A DNA stretch of 64,000 nucleotides from Bacillota bacterium (lineage in GTDB: Bacteria; Bacillota; Clostridia; Oscillospirales; Ruminococcaceae): the NCBI GenBank assembly GCA_023433405.1, contig JAEZCT010000002.1, positions 1-64,000 of the forward strand. Direction: 5' to 3'. The translations under genes were made by a program, and so were the position numbers. Below are positions 1 to 8,298 of the stretch, in pieces. The notes under the pieces were generated by a model, which worked only from the letters and a program-made list of their open reading frames with translations, was not told the origin of the DNA and did no database searches. How positions within the stretch are numbered: the first letter of the stretch is position 1; every line of letters starts with the position of its first letter.

Positions 1-50
1 ATTGGTATCAGGCAAATTTATCTTGGTTCTTTATTCCCTTTTTCTTATAT

Positions 51-126
51 TCCTCAATAGCTCAGTTGGTAGAGCATGCGGCTGTTAACCGCAGGGTCGT
101 TGGTTCGAGTCCAACTTGGGGAGCCA
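51..126 (+). tRNA. tRNA-Asn (anticodon GTT)
   Basis: The sequence folds as a full cloverleaf. The 7-bp acceptor stem pairs TCCTCAA with TTGGGGA and is followed by an encoded GCCA end. The anticodon stem TGCGG/CCGCA closes a 7-nt loop, CTGTTAA, with anticodon GTT. The T arm carries GGTTCGAGTCC. It decodes asparagine AAC/AAU codons. Confidence 0.97.
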
Positions 127-131
127 CAATA

Positions 132-171
132 CCACTTAAACCTTAATTCGGTTTAGGTGGTTTTTTGTTTT
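132..171 (+). terminator. Rho-independent terminator after tRNA-Asn
   Basis: An 11-bp stem (CCACTTAAACC with GGTTTAGGTGG, one G-T pair) is followed by a run of T residues. It lies a few bases after the tRNA 3' end. Confidence 0.9.
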
Positions 172-229
172 GTTCTGCGATAATAATGCTAAGATTTTCA
201 TAGGTAAAAAGAAGCAAAGAAACAAAGCA

Positions 230-273
230 ATAAACCGTGCAGTCACAAAAGCAATTGCCGCCGCACGGTTTAT
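230..273. repeat. Inverted repeat next to a MITE-like element
   Basis: ATAAACCGTGC and GCACGGTTTAT form a perfect 11-bp inverted repeat around a 22-nt loop. The neighbouring 102-bp-family element begins at the TA closing the right arm, so the element may have inserted at a TA in a hairpin. No gene is evident here. Confidence 0.6.
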
Positions 274-418
274 ACTATTATCCGATTTAAAAGAGTATAA
301 AAATCAAGTGAAAAGCTTTAATTTATGGGTTTTCACAGAGTATAAAAATCAAGTGAAAAGCTTTAATTTATGGGTTTTCACGCGGATTTTATCGACTCTT
401 TTTCAGGAGATTAGTATT
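271..418 (+). repeat. MITE-like element, copy 1, with internal tandem duplication
   Basis: This is a member of the dispersed element family with ends ATACTA.../...ATTAGTAT. The core, from AGAGTATAAAAATCAAG to GGGTTTTCAC, is duplicated head to tail as two identical 45-bp units (292-336 and 337-381), which explains the greater length. A reading frame runs through the copy but looks fortuitous. Confidence 0.85.
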
Positions 419-484
419 ATTATAAGAAACTGTTAGAATTGTTAGTGTGGATGTTACAGACGAAACACAGAGCGTGATGCCAGA

Positions 485-1306
485 CTATTCTGCATCAGTC
501 CCATAAAACTCCCACTCAGTCAAGGCGGGAAAGGGTGAGGTCTCATCTTCCGCGCGTATGGGAGAAAGTAGCTTGACCCATTCAATCACCTTGGGCGAAA
601 ACTTCACGGGTTGTGCGGCTGCGGTTTTCTCAAGGCAGACGGGCAGCTGTGAGCCATCTGAGAACAGCAGTGTCACCTCGCGCCAGTAGCTGTCGTGGGG
701 AAAATCCGCCCGCAGCCAGATTACCGCCTCATCCACACGCACCCTGCGTCCAAAGCGCAGAAAAAGCTCTGGCTGCTTATGCTCGCCAATTCCCCAGGAT
801 TGGTAGGGCCATCCGCCGTGACCCGCGCTTTGGGTTACGCCGTCTATGCTGTTGCGTGCGGCAAACGCAGACTCATCGCGGGTTTCAATATTTGCCACAC
901 AGTGTGGATAGCAAGCCGAGTCCCCACGCCGATCCAACGAATTCACGGCTAGGTTGCGACGGTTATTCCATTCCTCCGGGTGGGCGGCAGATACACGGAG
1001 AGTATGTGTAGTCCCTTTAAACGCTTCGGGCGGATACGCATCCGCCGCTGCTTTGAGGGGTACGGGGTAGTCATATCGATCTGCGGTCAGCCAAACCAGT
1101 GCGGGTGAAAGATGCTCGTCCAGCGAAAGCTTCATCGCGATAGGCCAGCGGGAGGAATACACCAGCAGTCTGTCGCCCGGCTGATATTCGCGTTCGAAAG
1201 TCAGAACAGGAGCAGGTGCGGCCGCACTTTTTGCGAGAATCACCCCGTTTAAATCGGTTACCATCAGCGTAAATGTGTTGTTATCCATAGTCACCTCAAA
1301 ATCCAT
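485..1306 (-). CDS. Putative galactose-binding-fold (discoidin-like) protein
   Basis: The protein has 273 aa with no signal peptide or membrane segment. The C-terminal half (about 115-270) has features of an F5/8 type C/discoidin-like beta-sandwich: an N-terminal NLAVNS strand, a W-rich loop (GGWPYQSWGIG), a pairing-partner strand ELFLRFGRRVRVDEAVIWLR and a terminal EWEFYG strand. The N-terminal part carries a beta-rich segment with a GDRLLVYSSRWP stretch. The sequence looks like ligand (possibly carbohydrate) binding, but the substrate is unknown. AAAGGGG lies upstream of the chosen ATG; a second ATG six codons in has GAGGTG close upstream. The gene is monocistronic and flanked by repeat elements. 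The family call is fold-level inference only. Confidence 0.7.
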   Translation of the reverse strand: MDFEVTMDNNTFTLMVTDLNGVILAKSAAAPAPVLTFEREYQPGDRLLVYSSRWPIAMKLSLDEHLSPALVWLTADRYDYPVPLKAAADAYPPEAFKGTTHTLRVSAAHPEEWNNRRNLAVNSLDRRGDSACYPHCVANIETRDESAFAARNSIDGVTQSAGHGGWPYQSWGIGEHKQPELFLRFGRRVRVDEAVIWLRADFPHDSYWREVTLLFSDGSQLPVCLEKTAAAQPVKFSPKVIEWVKLLSPIRAEDETSPFPALTEWEFYGTDAE

Positions 1307-1349
1307 ATAGTAAACCCCTTTGGGTTAAGCAAGGGCGGGTCATTGAATA

Positions 1350-1436
1350 AATTCAAGAGAAAAGCTCTGGCTTAAGGGTTTTCGCGCGGATATTTACCTA
1401 TATTTCTACTCTTTCTGAGAAGCTTAGTATTAGCCT
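1350..1436 (+). repeat. Degenerate copy of the MITE-like element (right part)
   Basis: Similarity to the family core is visible (GAAAAGCTCTGG..., GGGTTTTCGCGCGGAT, CTACTCTTTCTGAGAAGCTTAGTAT), but many positions have changed and the left terminus is unclear. It appears to be an old, decayed copy. Confidence 0.6.
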
Positions 1437-1514
1437 TATTGTATCAAAAAACGGGCTATGATAAAATCAAAAGTTTTTATAACACAATACACTTTTTATA
1501 GAAATACTGTGCTA

Positions 1515-1616
1515 ATACTAATCCCCTCAAAAAGAGTCGATAAAAATCCGCGTGAAAACCCATAAATTAAAGCTTTTCACTTGATTTTTATACTCTTTTA
1601 AATCGGATATTAGTAT
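1515..1616 (-). repeat. MITE-like element, copy 2 (102 bp, inverted)
   Basis: This is a full-length copy in reverse orientation, nearly identical to those starting at 3724, 11653 and 32811. It begins ATACTAATCCCCTC and ends GGATATTAGTAT. Confidence 0.92.
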
Positions 1617-1743
1617 AACTATAAAGCCGCACGAAAATATAAAGAGCGTAGGGTTCACCAAAAAATGTTTGGCGGATCCTACGCCCGTATCTCTTCGACT
1701 TATATCGGGGAATCGCAATCTAAGCTCCCAATTGCACACATTC

Positions 1744-1925
1744 TCTATTCAATAGCAAATTCCTCCCGTTGGAGACAAAGCCGAAGGGTGGTGCCCTTGC
1801 CCACCTCTGACGTTACCGATACAGTATGCCCAAGCAAAGCAAAGGCTTGACGGCACAAACTAAGGCCGATGCCGGTAGAGCGCTTATCCGCCCTGCCGTT
1901 AAAGCCGGTATAGCCCCACTCAAGA
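1744..1925 (-). pseudogene. Remnant of a sensor histidine kinase C-terminus
   Basis: On the minus strand this stretch reads as the last ~55 residues of a HATPase_c domain. It contains EWGYTGFNGR, then STGIGLSLCRQAFALLGH (G2 box region), then SEVGKGTTLRL, and ends at a TAG. This pattern resembles kinases of the BceS/intramembrane-sensing type. The N-terminal kinase core, dimerisation domain and sensor are absent. The open frame is lost just upstream, within ~30 bp of the acetyltransferase gene, so this is a deletion remnant. No cognate regulator or BceAB transporter is adjacent. Confidence 0.8.
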
Positions 1926-1953
1926 AATCATAAAGACCATTTCCCTGCACTTT

Positions 1954-2454
1954 TTATTGCGGCAGTTTTTTCTCAAAAAGATAAAACAGCCCCTTGCGGA
2001 AGGTGACCTCTCCGGTCTTTTGGTAACCAATGCTCTTGTACAGGCGAAGGGCAATGGGGTTTTCGCTGAAGGTATCAAGCCACACCGCATCGTAGCCCTC
2101 CCGCCCCAGCAGCTCCTCGGCATAGAGCATAGTCAGTTTCGCGACCCCCTTGCCTTGTGCCGCCGGAATAACACACAACCGGTGTACGACACAATGGCGC
2201 AGGTGCGCATACTGCCAGGCTCCATCAGCATACTCCGGGTCATGCCGCTCATTGAGCGTAATGGCAGAAGTAATCCTATTCTCGGCAAGCGTCACATACA
2301 TCTCGCCGTCTGTGATATCGCGACGAATTACCTCCTCAGAGGGATACACCTCATCCCATTGAAAGATGCCCGATTCGATCATCACCCGGACACCCTCCCG
2401 GTACATCTCGAATATTTCCGGCAGCTCAGAAAGCTCCGCCTTGCGAAATTCCAT
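1954..2454 (-). CDS. GNAT family N-acetyltransferase
   Basis: This 166-aa protein is predicted to transfer an acetyl group from acetyl-CoA to an unknown amine. The acetyl-CoA-binding motif A follows the strand HRLCVIPAAQGKGVAKLTM (V/I-x-x-x-x-G-x-G), and the C-terminal NPIALRLYKSIGYQKTGEV is the usual motif B region. The ATG of MEFRKAEL is preferred because GGAAAGGGTG lies just upstream; the longer frame starts only at a TTG without such a site. It is a cytosolic, single-domain protein of typical GNAT length. It lies immediately beside the kinase remnant, and nothing nearby indicates the substrate. Confidence 0.88.
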   Translation of the reverse strand: MEFRKAELSELPEIFEMYREGVRVMIESGIFQWDEVYPSEEVIRRDITDGEMYVTLAENRITSAITLNERHDPEYADGAWQYAHLRHCVVHRLCVIPAAQGKGVAKLTMLYAEELLGREGYDAVWLDTFSENPIALRLYKSIGYQKTGEVTFRKGLFYLFEKKLPQ

Positions 2455-2508
2455 TGCTTTCACCCTTTCCAAATATGCTTGCCGGGGCTTGGGATATCCT
2501 TCATTATC

Positions 2509-3405
2509 TTATCTTTTCGCTACGGCTACCTGTTCGTTCTCTTTCAGCGGTTTGTCTTGCTTTTGATTTTTTATGTATACAAACCAGTAGGCAAGCCCCA
2601 CAAACACCGCCCCGCCAACAATATTGCCCAGTGTGACCGGCAGAAGATTGCGTATCAGGAAGTTTTTCCAGGTAAGGCGGGCGAGATGCTCGGCAGATAT
2701 CCCCAGTGTGCCGGCTGCCGATGCAAGCCCGGCATTTTCCTTTGCAAAGAGTCCGGCGGGGATATAGTACATGTTAGCGACACAGTGCTCAAACCCCGAG
2801 GTAATAAACAGCCAGATGGGGAAAAAAGTCGCCCATATCTTGCCCGTGATATCCTTCGCGCCATAGCTCATCCATACCGCGAGGCAAACCAGCCAGTTGC
2901 AGAGAATGCCCAATAAAAAAGCGGAATAAAAGCCAAGCTCCACCTTATGAACCGCAAGCTTGATTGTCAGCGCCCCAAGAAGGTTCGCGCCGCTTGCGAG
3001 CTGCCCGGTTTTGTTGATTGCGTAGGCAATAAACAGGGAGCCTAAAAAATTGCCGATGTAAACCAGCAGCCAGTTGCGCAGCATCTGCATCATCGTTATT
3101 TTCTTATCCAGCACACCCAAAATTACCAGTGTGTTGCCGGTAAAAAGCTCGCCGCCCGCAATAAGAACCAATATCAGTCCGGTGCTGAAAATAGCGCCCG
3201 CAAGAGCCTTGCCAAGACCATAGGTTTCAGGGTTAACCAAAAGGTTAAAGGCAGCCATGTTAGCGCCCTCCGACGCAAACGCGATAAACGCGCCAGCCAG
3301 TATGCCCAGTACCAAAAGCACACCAGCGGAAGACCGCACTTTTTTAATGCCGGATTGTATCGTATATTTCGCAATTTCAGATGGAGTAAGATAATTGTTG
3401 TTCAT
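2509..3405 (-). CDS. Formate/nitrite transporter (FNT family) channel
   Basis: The 298-aa integral membrane protein has six hydrophobic segments, as in FocA/NirC pentameric channels for small monovalent anions such as formate, nitrite or hydrosulfide. Family landmarks are present: GGELFTGNT near residue 85, and SGFEHCVANMYYIP near residue 205 with the conserved pore histidine. The C-terminus is a charged cytosolic tail. GTGAGG precedes the ATG. In an anaerobe also encoding formate-tetrahydrofolate ligase, formate is a sensible substrate, but the sequence alone cannot separate formate from nitrite or HS-. It is transcribed alone. Confidence 0.92.
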   Translation of the reverse strand: MNNNYLTPSEIAKYTIQSGIKKVRSSAGVLLVLGILAGAFIAFASEGANMAAFNLLVNPETYGLGKALAGAIFSTGLILVLIAGGELFTGNTLVILGVLDKKITMMQMLRNWLLVYIGNFLGSLFIAYAINKTGQLASGANLLGALTIKLAVHKVELGFYSAFLLGILCNWLVCLAVWMSYGAKDITGKIWATFFPIWLFITSGFEHCVANMYYIPAGLFAKENAGLASAAGTLGISAEHLARLTWKNFLIRNLLPVTLGNIVGGAVFVGLAYWFVYIKNQKQDKPLKENEQVAVAKR

Positions 3406-3658
3406 GCGTTTGCCTCACCTGTTAATCGAGAGTTACCTCATACAAATTTCGTTTTAAAGCGGATAGGAGCACATGATAAGCCATGCCGCGGCAATACGTT
3501 GCAGTGCGCTGCGTTGCGCCTATCATAAATTATTTAAAATTTTTAAAACGGGGCTTGCAGGAAGCTCTTCGAGCATTTAAATAATAATGTAACATTTTTT
3601 GCGTGGGAATGCAATGTGGAAAATGCGAAACGGATAAAATTATAAGAAATATACTGTA
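3406..3658. other. Upstream region of the FNT gene
   Basis: No gene is seen. The region contains a G/C-rich imperfect dyad beginning ATGATAAGCC and ending GCCTATCAT (about 3472-3530) that would lie in the 5' leader of the channel mRNA. The further-upstream part is AT-rich. No convincing sigma-A promoter could be assigned. Confidence 0.4.
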
Positions 3659-3697
3659 AGCAAAACCCCCGTCGATTTGCCGACGGAGGTTTTGTGT
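3659..3697. terminator. Bidirectional hairpin terminator
   Basis: CAAAACCCCCGTCG pairs with CGACGGAGGTTTTG around a short loop. T residues follow the stem on both strands. It lies downstream of the minus-strand gene ending at 3825 and upstream of the FNT gene. Confidence 0.75.
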
Positions 3698-3723
3698 GTT
3701 TGGATAATAAGGAGATTAGTATT

Positions 3724-3825
3724 ATACTAATATCCGATTTAAAAGAGTATAAAAATCAAGTGAAAAGCTTTAATTTATGGGTTTTCACGCGGATTTTTAT
3801 CGACTCTTTTTGAGGGGATTAGTAT
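3724..3825 (+). repeat. MITE-like element, copy 3 (102 bp)
   Basis: This full-length copy runs from ATACTAATATCCGA to GAGGGGATTAGTAT. Its right end reaches the stop codon of the neighbouring minus-strand gene, so that gene's TAA is built from the element/TA boundary. Confidence 0.93.
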
Positions 3826-4544
3826 TACACAGGCAAAGCGGCGATTAAGTACCCGCCTGCCACAAGGCTTACGACGTTTGCGCACAGCACATACAATACG
3901 CGCCGCAGCCTGCCGTGTTCCTTTACGATTAGTATAAATCCGATAAGCTCCACGATAACAACCAGCAGCTCTAAGGCAATGAGGGTGAGTAACAGGTAGC
4001 TTGCATAGGGGGTGTATGAGTTGAGGGCAAGGTTTAACAAGCCCTGAGTAATAAGGTTAATAATCAAGAACACAACCCAGCTACGCTTGCCGCGAAAGCC
4101 GAACAGAAAAAAGATACCACCCTCGATGAGCAGGGTTAACAGGACGCGCAGGGCTGTAATCAGGGCAGTACGAAGCGGCAGGTAGCCTACCGAGAGGGTC
4201 TGCTTTGCATAATCTATTGTGACGACGCTGTTGTAGCCGGTAAACAGCTGCGCGTCCATACGCTGGCTAAACTGCCTCTCCCCGCTGGTGACGGTAAGGG
4301 TAATCTCTTGGGGTCTACCAATAACCGCGCGATAAAAGGCGAAATAGGTGTCCATCATCACCTGACGCCGCGCCCCTTCGTGAACGCCGCTTTCTGCGCT
4401 GAGAGTCACCGAAACATCCGAAGGCGCGCCGGTTACCACCACAATCAGCGAGGGCGGCTCCGCGGAGTTTGCGTGAACGGGAAAAGGCAGCAAAATAATT
4501 ACGGTAAGCAAGAGCATGGCAATGGGTAATAATCTTTGTTTCAT
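3825..4544 (-). CDS. Secreted/membrane protein of unknown function, four TM segments
   Basis: No family is recognised. The 239-aa protein has an N-terminal signal peptide (hydrophobic stretch 5-25, likely cleaved after VHA), an extracytoplasmic beta-rich domain of about 95 residues (LIVVVTGAPSDVSVTL...), and four hydrophobic segments between about 128 and 239. It lies ~80 bp downstream of the ABC exporter pair on the same strand, so it may be co-transcribed and act with the exporter, although promoter-like leader space cannot be excluded. The stop codon coincides with the edge of a MITE-like element, so the original C-terminus may have been altered by insertion. Confidence 0.75.
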   Translation of the reverse strand: MKQRLLPIAMLLLTVIILLPFPVHANSAEPPSLIVVVTGAPSDVSVTLSAESGVHEGARRQVMMDTYFAFYRAVIGRPQEITLTVTSGERQFSQRMDAQLFTGYNSVVTIDYAKQTLSVGYLPLRTALITALRVLLTLLIEGGIFFLFGFRGKRSWVVFLIINLITQGLLNLALNSYTPYASYLLLTLIALELLVVIVELIGFILIVKEHGRLRRVLYVLCANVVSLVAGGYLIAALPV

Positions 4545-4622
4545 AATTAAGCTCCTTTAATCTCTATCATCCGGCTTCGTTTTTGACGGCACAGGGACTA
4601 GTCGCGCACGAGGTATTAAAAA

Positions 4623-6401
4623 CTATAGGTGGGCGTACTGTGCCATGTACAAACGGTAATAATATCCTTCCCGCCGCATCAGTTCGTCGTGGGTGCCGCT
4701 TTCCATAATCTGCCCGTCTCCGATATACATAATGCGCGTGCAGTTGCGTATGGAGGAAAGGCGGTGCGCCACAATAAACGAGGTGCGCCCCTTCATAAGC
4801 AGCTCGATGCCCTGCTGCACGAGCTGCTCGGTGGCGGTATCAATGGAGGAGGTGGCCTCATCCATAATCAAAATGCGGGGGTTGCAAAGCAGGACGCGCG
4901 CAAACGAAATAAGCTGCCGCTGTCCCTGAGAGAGACCGTTGCCACGTTCCTTCACCACAGTTTGAAAGCCGTCGGGCATCTTTCGGATAAAGCTGTCGGC
5001 GTGCAAAAGCTCCGCCGCCCGCTCCACCTCCTCATCCGTTGCGTCCGGCCGGCCGTACCGGATGTTATCGGCCACCGTGCCGGAGAACAGAAAGCTGTCT
5101 TGAAGCATAATGCCCATCTGGCCGCGCAGGGAATGCAGGGTTGCCTGCATGACGTCGTTGCCGTCGATAAGTACCTGCCCATCCTCTATGTTGTAAAACC
5201 GGCTAATCAGGTTGACGATGGTGGTTTTACCTGCCCCCGTCGGCCCCACCAGCGCGATGCTCTGGCCGGGCTCTACGCTAAAGCTAACATCCTTTAATAC
5301 CAGCCTATCCTTATCATACCCAAAATTCACATGGTCAAAGGCTACACGCCCCACAATCTCAGGCAGCAGCTTTGCGTCGGGGGCCTCGGCCACCTCCACC
5401 GGGGTGCTCAGGGTTTCAAAGATGCGCTCAAGGTAAGCGACGGCGTTGATAAAGTTGTTGTAGATATTCGCAAGGCTGATCATCGGCTGCCAGAAGCGGC
5501 TGGTGTAGAAGCCCATGGTTAACAGGGTGCCGAAGGACGCCATGGGAAACAGCACAAAGGCGCCTACGATATAAACCGCCGAAAATACAAGCTGCGAGGT
5601 CATCTCAGTGGTAAACCAGGTGCTGTTGGATACGCGCATGGTGTGCATCCACGCGCTTTTGCGTTCCGCCATTATGCGGTCGAGTATCTTCAGGTTTTCC
5701 TGCTGGCGGTCAAAGGCCTGCGTTACCCTCGCGCCGTCAATAGATTCCTGAACAAAGGCGTTGACGTTGGAGTTTTTGTTGGAAACCTCCTGCCACGCCC
5801 GCCGTTGACGGGGCTTGATGATAAGCATAAAGATAATCACCACAGGCAGGCCCGTCATGGTCACCGCGGCAAGGGGAACACTAACGCGAAACATAAACAC
5901 AATAATAAACACGATATTGACAATCTCTATAATGAAGTTGAGAATACCATTTGAAAGGGCGTCGGAGACGGCATTGACATAATGCACCACGCGCACAAAT
6001 ATCTTGCCGTGGGGGCGGTTGTCGTAGTAAGAAAAGGACAGCTTTTGAAGGTGCTCGAACAGGTCCTTTCGGATATCGTGGATAATGCTCTGCCCAACCC
6101 GGGCAACGATGACGGTGCGAATGCTGTTAAACACGATATTGAGCACAATGGTGCCTGCAAGCAGCAGGCTTAGGGTTATAAGCTGTTGGGTATCCTTGCT
6201 GGGAATCGCCTCATCCAGCGCCTTCTGCGCGAACAGGGGGCCGGACAGCCCGATTATGCTGCCGATGGCGCTTAAGGCTAAAGCACCAATCAGCCCGCCA
6301 AGGTAGCGCTTAATATAGGTAAAGCAGAATTTGAGGTTCGCAAAATTAAACGGAGCCTCAAGCTCTTCATCCTGATCAAAACGATTACGCGCCAATCTCA
6401 T
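4623..6401 (-). CDS. ABC exporter half-transporter, catalytic subunit (TM288/BmrD-like)
   Basis: The protein has 592 aa: an N-terminal six-helix ABC exporter domain (about 35-330) and an ATPase domain. Walker A is GPTGAGKT, the signature is LSQGQ rather than LSGGQ, Walker B is ILIMDE with the catalytic Glu present, and the H-loop is IVAHRLSS. These are the features of the consensus-site partner in heterodimeric multidrug/lipid exporters such as TM287/288 and BmrCD. The ATG of MRLARNRF is chosen because AAGGAGG lies directly upstream; it overlaps the end of the partner gene by 17 bp, implying translational coupling. The longer upstream frame lies inside the partner gene. The substrate is unknown. 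Confidence 0.92.
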   Translation of the reverse strand: MRLARNRFDQDEELEAPFNFANLKFCFTYIKRYLGGLIGALALSAIGSIIGLSGPLFAQKALDEAIPSKDTQQLITLSLLLAGTIVLNIVFNSIRTVIVARVGQSIIHDIRKDLFEHLQKLSFSYYDNRPHGKIFVRVVHYVNAVSDALSNGILNFIIEIVNIVFIIVFMFRVSVPLAAVTMTGLPVVIIFMLIIKPRQRRAWQEVSNKNSNVNAFVQESIDGARVTQAFDRQQENLKILDRIMAERKSAWMHTMRVSNSTWFTTEMTSQLVFSAVYIVGAFVLFPMASFGTLLTMGFYTSRFWQPMISLANIYNNFINAVAYLERIFETLSTPVEVAEAPDAKLLPEIVGRVAFDHVNFGYDKDRLVLKDVSFSVEPGQSIALVGPTGAGKTTIVNLISRFYNIEDGQVLIDGNDVMQATLHSLRGQMGIMLQDSFLFSGTVADNIRYGRPDATDEEVERAAELLHADSFIRKMPDGFQTVVKERGNGLSQGQRQLISFARVLLCNPRILIMDEATSSIDTATEQLVQQGIELLMKGRTSFIVAHRLSSIRNCTRIMYIGDGQIMESGTHDELMRREGYYYRLYMAQYAHL

Positions 6402-8127
6402 CAGCCTCCTTCGTTCCGTTTTGCAGCGACCAGATGCGGTAATAAAATCCGCGCTTTGCGAGCAGCTCGTCATGGGTGCCGCGTTCCGCAATGCGTCCCC
6501 CGTCCAGCACAATAATTTCCTCCGCGTGCTTTACGGAGGAGATGCGCTGGGCAATGATGATCTTGGTGCATTCAAACGGCAGCTTGCGAAGCTCTTTTTG
6601 TATGTATTGCTCAGTTTCCATATCCAGCGCCGAGGTGGTGTCATCAAGAATCAGCACACTGGGCTGCATGGCAAGAGCGCGGGCAAGAGAGATACGCTGC
6701 TTTTGTCCGCCCGAAAGCCCGACACCCCGCTCTCCCACCAGCGTATCGTACCCGTCGCTCATTTTCATAATAAAGTCGTGGGCACCGGCGGCCTTGGCGC
6801 ACTGTATAATCTCCTCGTCACTCAGGTCTGCGTTACCATAGGCAATGTTCGCCGCCACCGTATCCGAAAACAGGAATACATCCTGCATCGCAAGCCCGAT
6901 GGAGGTGCGAAGGTCGGTTAAGGTCAGGTGCTTAAGGGTATGCCCGTCAAGCAGCACCTGCCCCTGGGTGGGGTCAAAGAAACGAAGCAGCATATTAATC
7001 AGCGTCGTTTTACCCGATCCCGTGGTTCCCATAATACCGAGGGTTTTGCCAGGCTCTATGTGAAAGCTAATGTCCTTTAGCAGCTCCTCACCATCCAGCT
7101 TCAGGCTTACGTTTTTATACTCCACCTCACCGCGCAGGCGGCCGGAAACCGGCGCGGACTTGCGCAGGTCGAGCGAATGGGGCTGGGCGTAAAACAGCTC
7201 AATCACCATATTGCAGGAGGCGAAGAAGCGCTGTATGTCGTTAATAAGCATCCCAAGGTTTTTTAGCGGCATGGCAAGCGCCCAGGTTAGGGAGGAGAAG
7301 GCGAGCATTTCGCCGGCGGTAATGCGCCCCTCAATCATAAACAGGCCGCCCACCAGCAGGGCGGTAATGGTCAGCGACTGCGAAAGCGCCTCTATTACCG
7401 GCTGGAATTTAACACCCACACGCACAGCCACAAGGTTTGTGTTGCGGTAGTCCTCATTGCGTTCATTAAACTTGCGCTTCTCCTGCTCCTCTTGGGCAAA
7501 GGCCTTTACTACGCGGTTGCCGTCAATGTTCTCCTGCGCCGCGGTGCTCATGCGGGAGAGCTTTTCGCGCAGGGTAATATACTTTGGGCGGATAATGCGG
7601 GAGAACAGGTGGGATACCAGCAAGATTACAGGGGTAATTGCCGCAAGGCAGAGGGTCATGAGCCCGTCAACGGTAGAAAAATAGATAATCGTCACCGCAA
7701 ACAGCACAACGGAATCTACAATATTGTAGCTTACCCATGCCACTGAGTGGCGAATCATATCCAGGTCGTTGGTCATGCGGGTCATCAGGTCGCCGGTGCG
7801 CAGGCGCGCAAAAAAACGGTGGTCGCCATTTTGAATTACTTCATACAGATGGCGGCGCACCGCGTCAAGCATGGTTTGGCTGCTGGTTTCCAGGCACATA
7901 ACCATCAGGTATCGCAGCGTCAGGCGTGTCGCCTGCACCGCGAGCATCAGGCCCAGTAAGGGCAGCAGCCTTTCGGTGCTTTGGGGGGTTATCACCTCGT
8001 CGATAAGCCTTTGAGAAAGCATGGGGTTTACAATAATCAAACAGCAGGTTACGGCACTTAAAATCATGCCGATTACAAACAAGTGACGTTTTTTCAGGTT
8101 TGCCCAAACCCATTTGAACTGAAACAT
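6385..8127 (-). CDS. ABC exporter half-transporter, degenerate-site subunit (TM287/BmrC-like)
   Basis: The 580-aa protein has an N-terminal six-TM exporter domain and a C-terminal ATPase. Walker A is GTTGSGKT (367-374) and the signature is LSGGQ (471-475). Walker B ends in Asp-Asp (VLILDD, 491-496), so the catalytic Glu is replaced by Asp. The H-loop reads IIIAQRISS, with Gln in place of the switch His. Both changes mark the non-hydrolytic composite site of heterodimeric exporters. It is the first gene of the exporter operon, with a good promoter ~145 bp upstream and no adjacent regulator gene. Confidence 0.93.
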   Translation of the reverse strand: MFQFKWVWANLKKRHLFVIGMILSAVTCCLIIVNPMLSQRLIDEVITPQSTERLLPLLGLMLAVQATRLTLRYLMVMCLETSSQTMLDAVRRHLYEVIQNGDHRFFARLRTGDLMTRMTNDLDMIRHSVAWVSYNIVDSVVLFAVTIIYFSTVDGLMTLCLAAITPVILLVSHLFSRIIRPKYITLREKLSRMSTAAQENIDGNRVVKAFAQEEQEKRKFNERNEDYRNTNLVAVRVGVKFQPVIEALSQSLTITALLVGGLFMIEGRITAGEMLAFSSLTWALAMPLKNLGMLINDIQRFFASCNMVIELFYAQPHSLDLRKSAPVSGRLRGEVEYKNVSLKLDGEELLKDISFHIEPGKTLGIMGTTGSGKTTLINMLLRFFDPTQGQVLLDGHTLKHLTLTDLRTSIGLAMQDVFLFSDTVAANIAYGNADLSDEEIIQCAKAAGAHDFIMKMSDGYDTLVGERGVGLSGGQKQRISLARALAMQPSVLILDDTTSALDMETEQYIQKELRKLPFECTKIIIAQRISSVKHAEEIIVLDGGRIAERGTHDELLAKRGFYYRIWSLQNGTKEADEIGA

Positions 8128-8270
8128 GTTAACAGCCCTTTCTGCGATGGGTAGATAATGAGTAATAAGTATAAACGAGTAGGGGGAGCGCTACCTCAGC
8201 AGCCGCGTTGAGGCGTAAGGCATGTTTTCGTTAATCTTTTCGGGGGGTACTGGAAATTGACTTTTACCAC

Positions 8271-8298
8271 ATTATAATGAATCCATCTCTGATGTCAA
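8271..8298 (-). promoter_or_regulatory. Sigma-A promoter of the ABC exporter operon
   Basis: On the minus strand TTGACA is followed after 16 bp by TATAAT. It directs transcription into the exporter genes with a leader of about 135-140 nt. Confidence 0.8.

Noticed and set aside
292..381. Two identical 45-bp units considered as a CRISPR array
   Set aside because: They are directly adjacent with no spacers and are part of a dispersed element; no cas genes.
170..436. 88-codon frame with an internal repeated peptide
   Set aside because: The repeat comes from the 45-bp duplication in the element at 271-418; no ribosome-binding site and it overlaps the tRNA terminator tail.
1957..2916. 319-codon plus-strand frame across the GNAT and FNT genes
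   Set aside because: Spans two well-supported minus-strand genes; antisense shadow without family features.
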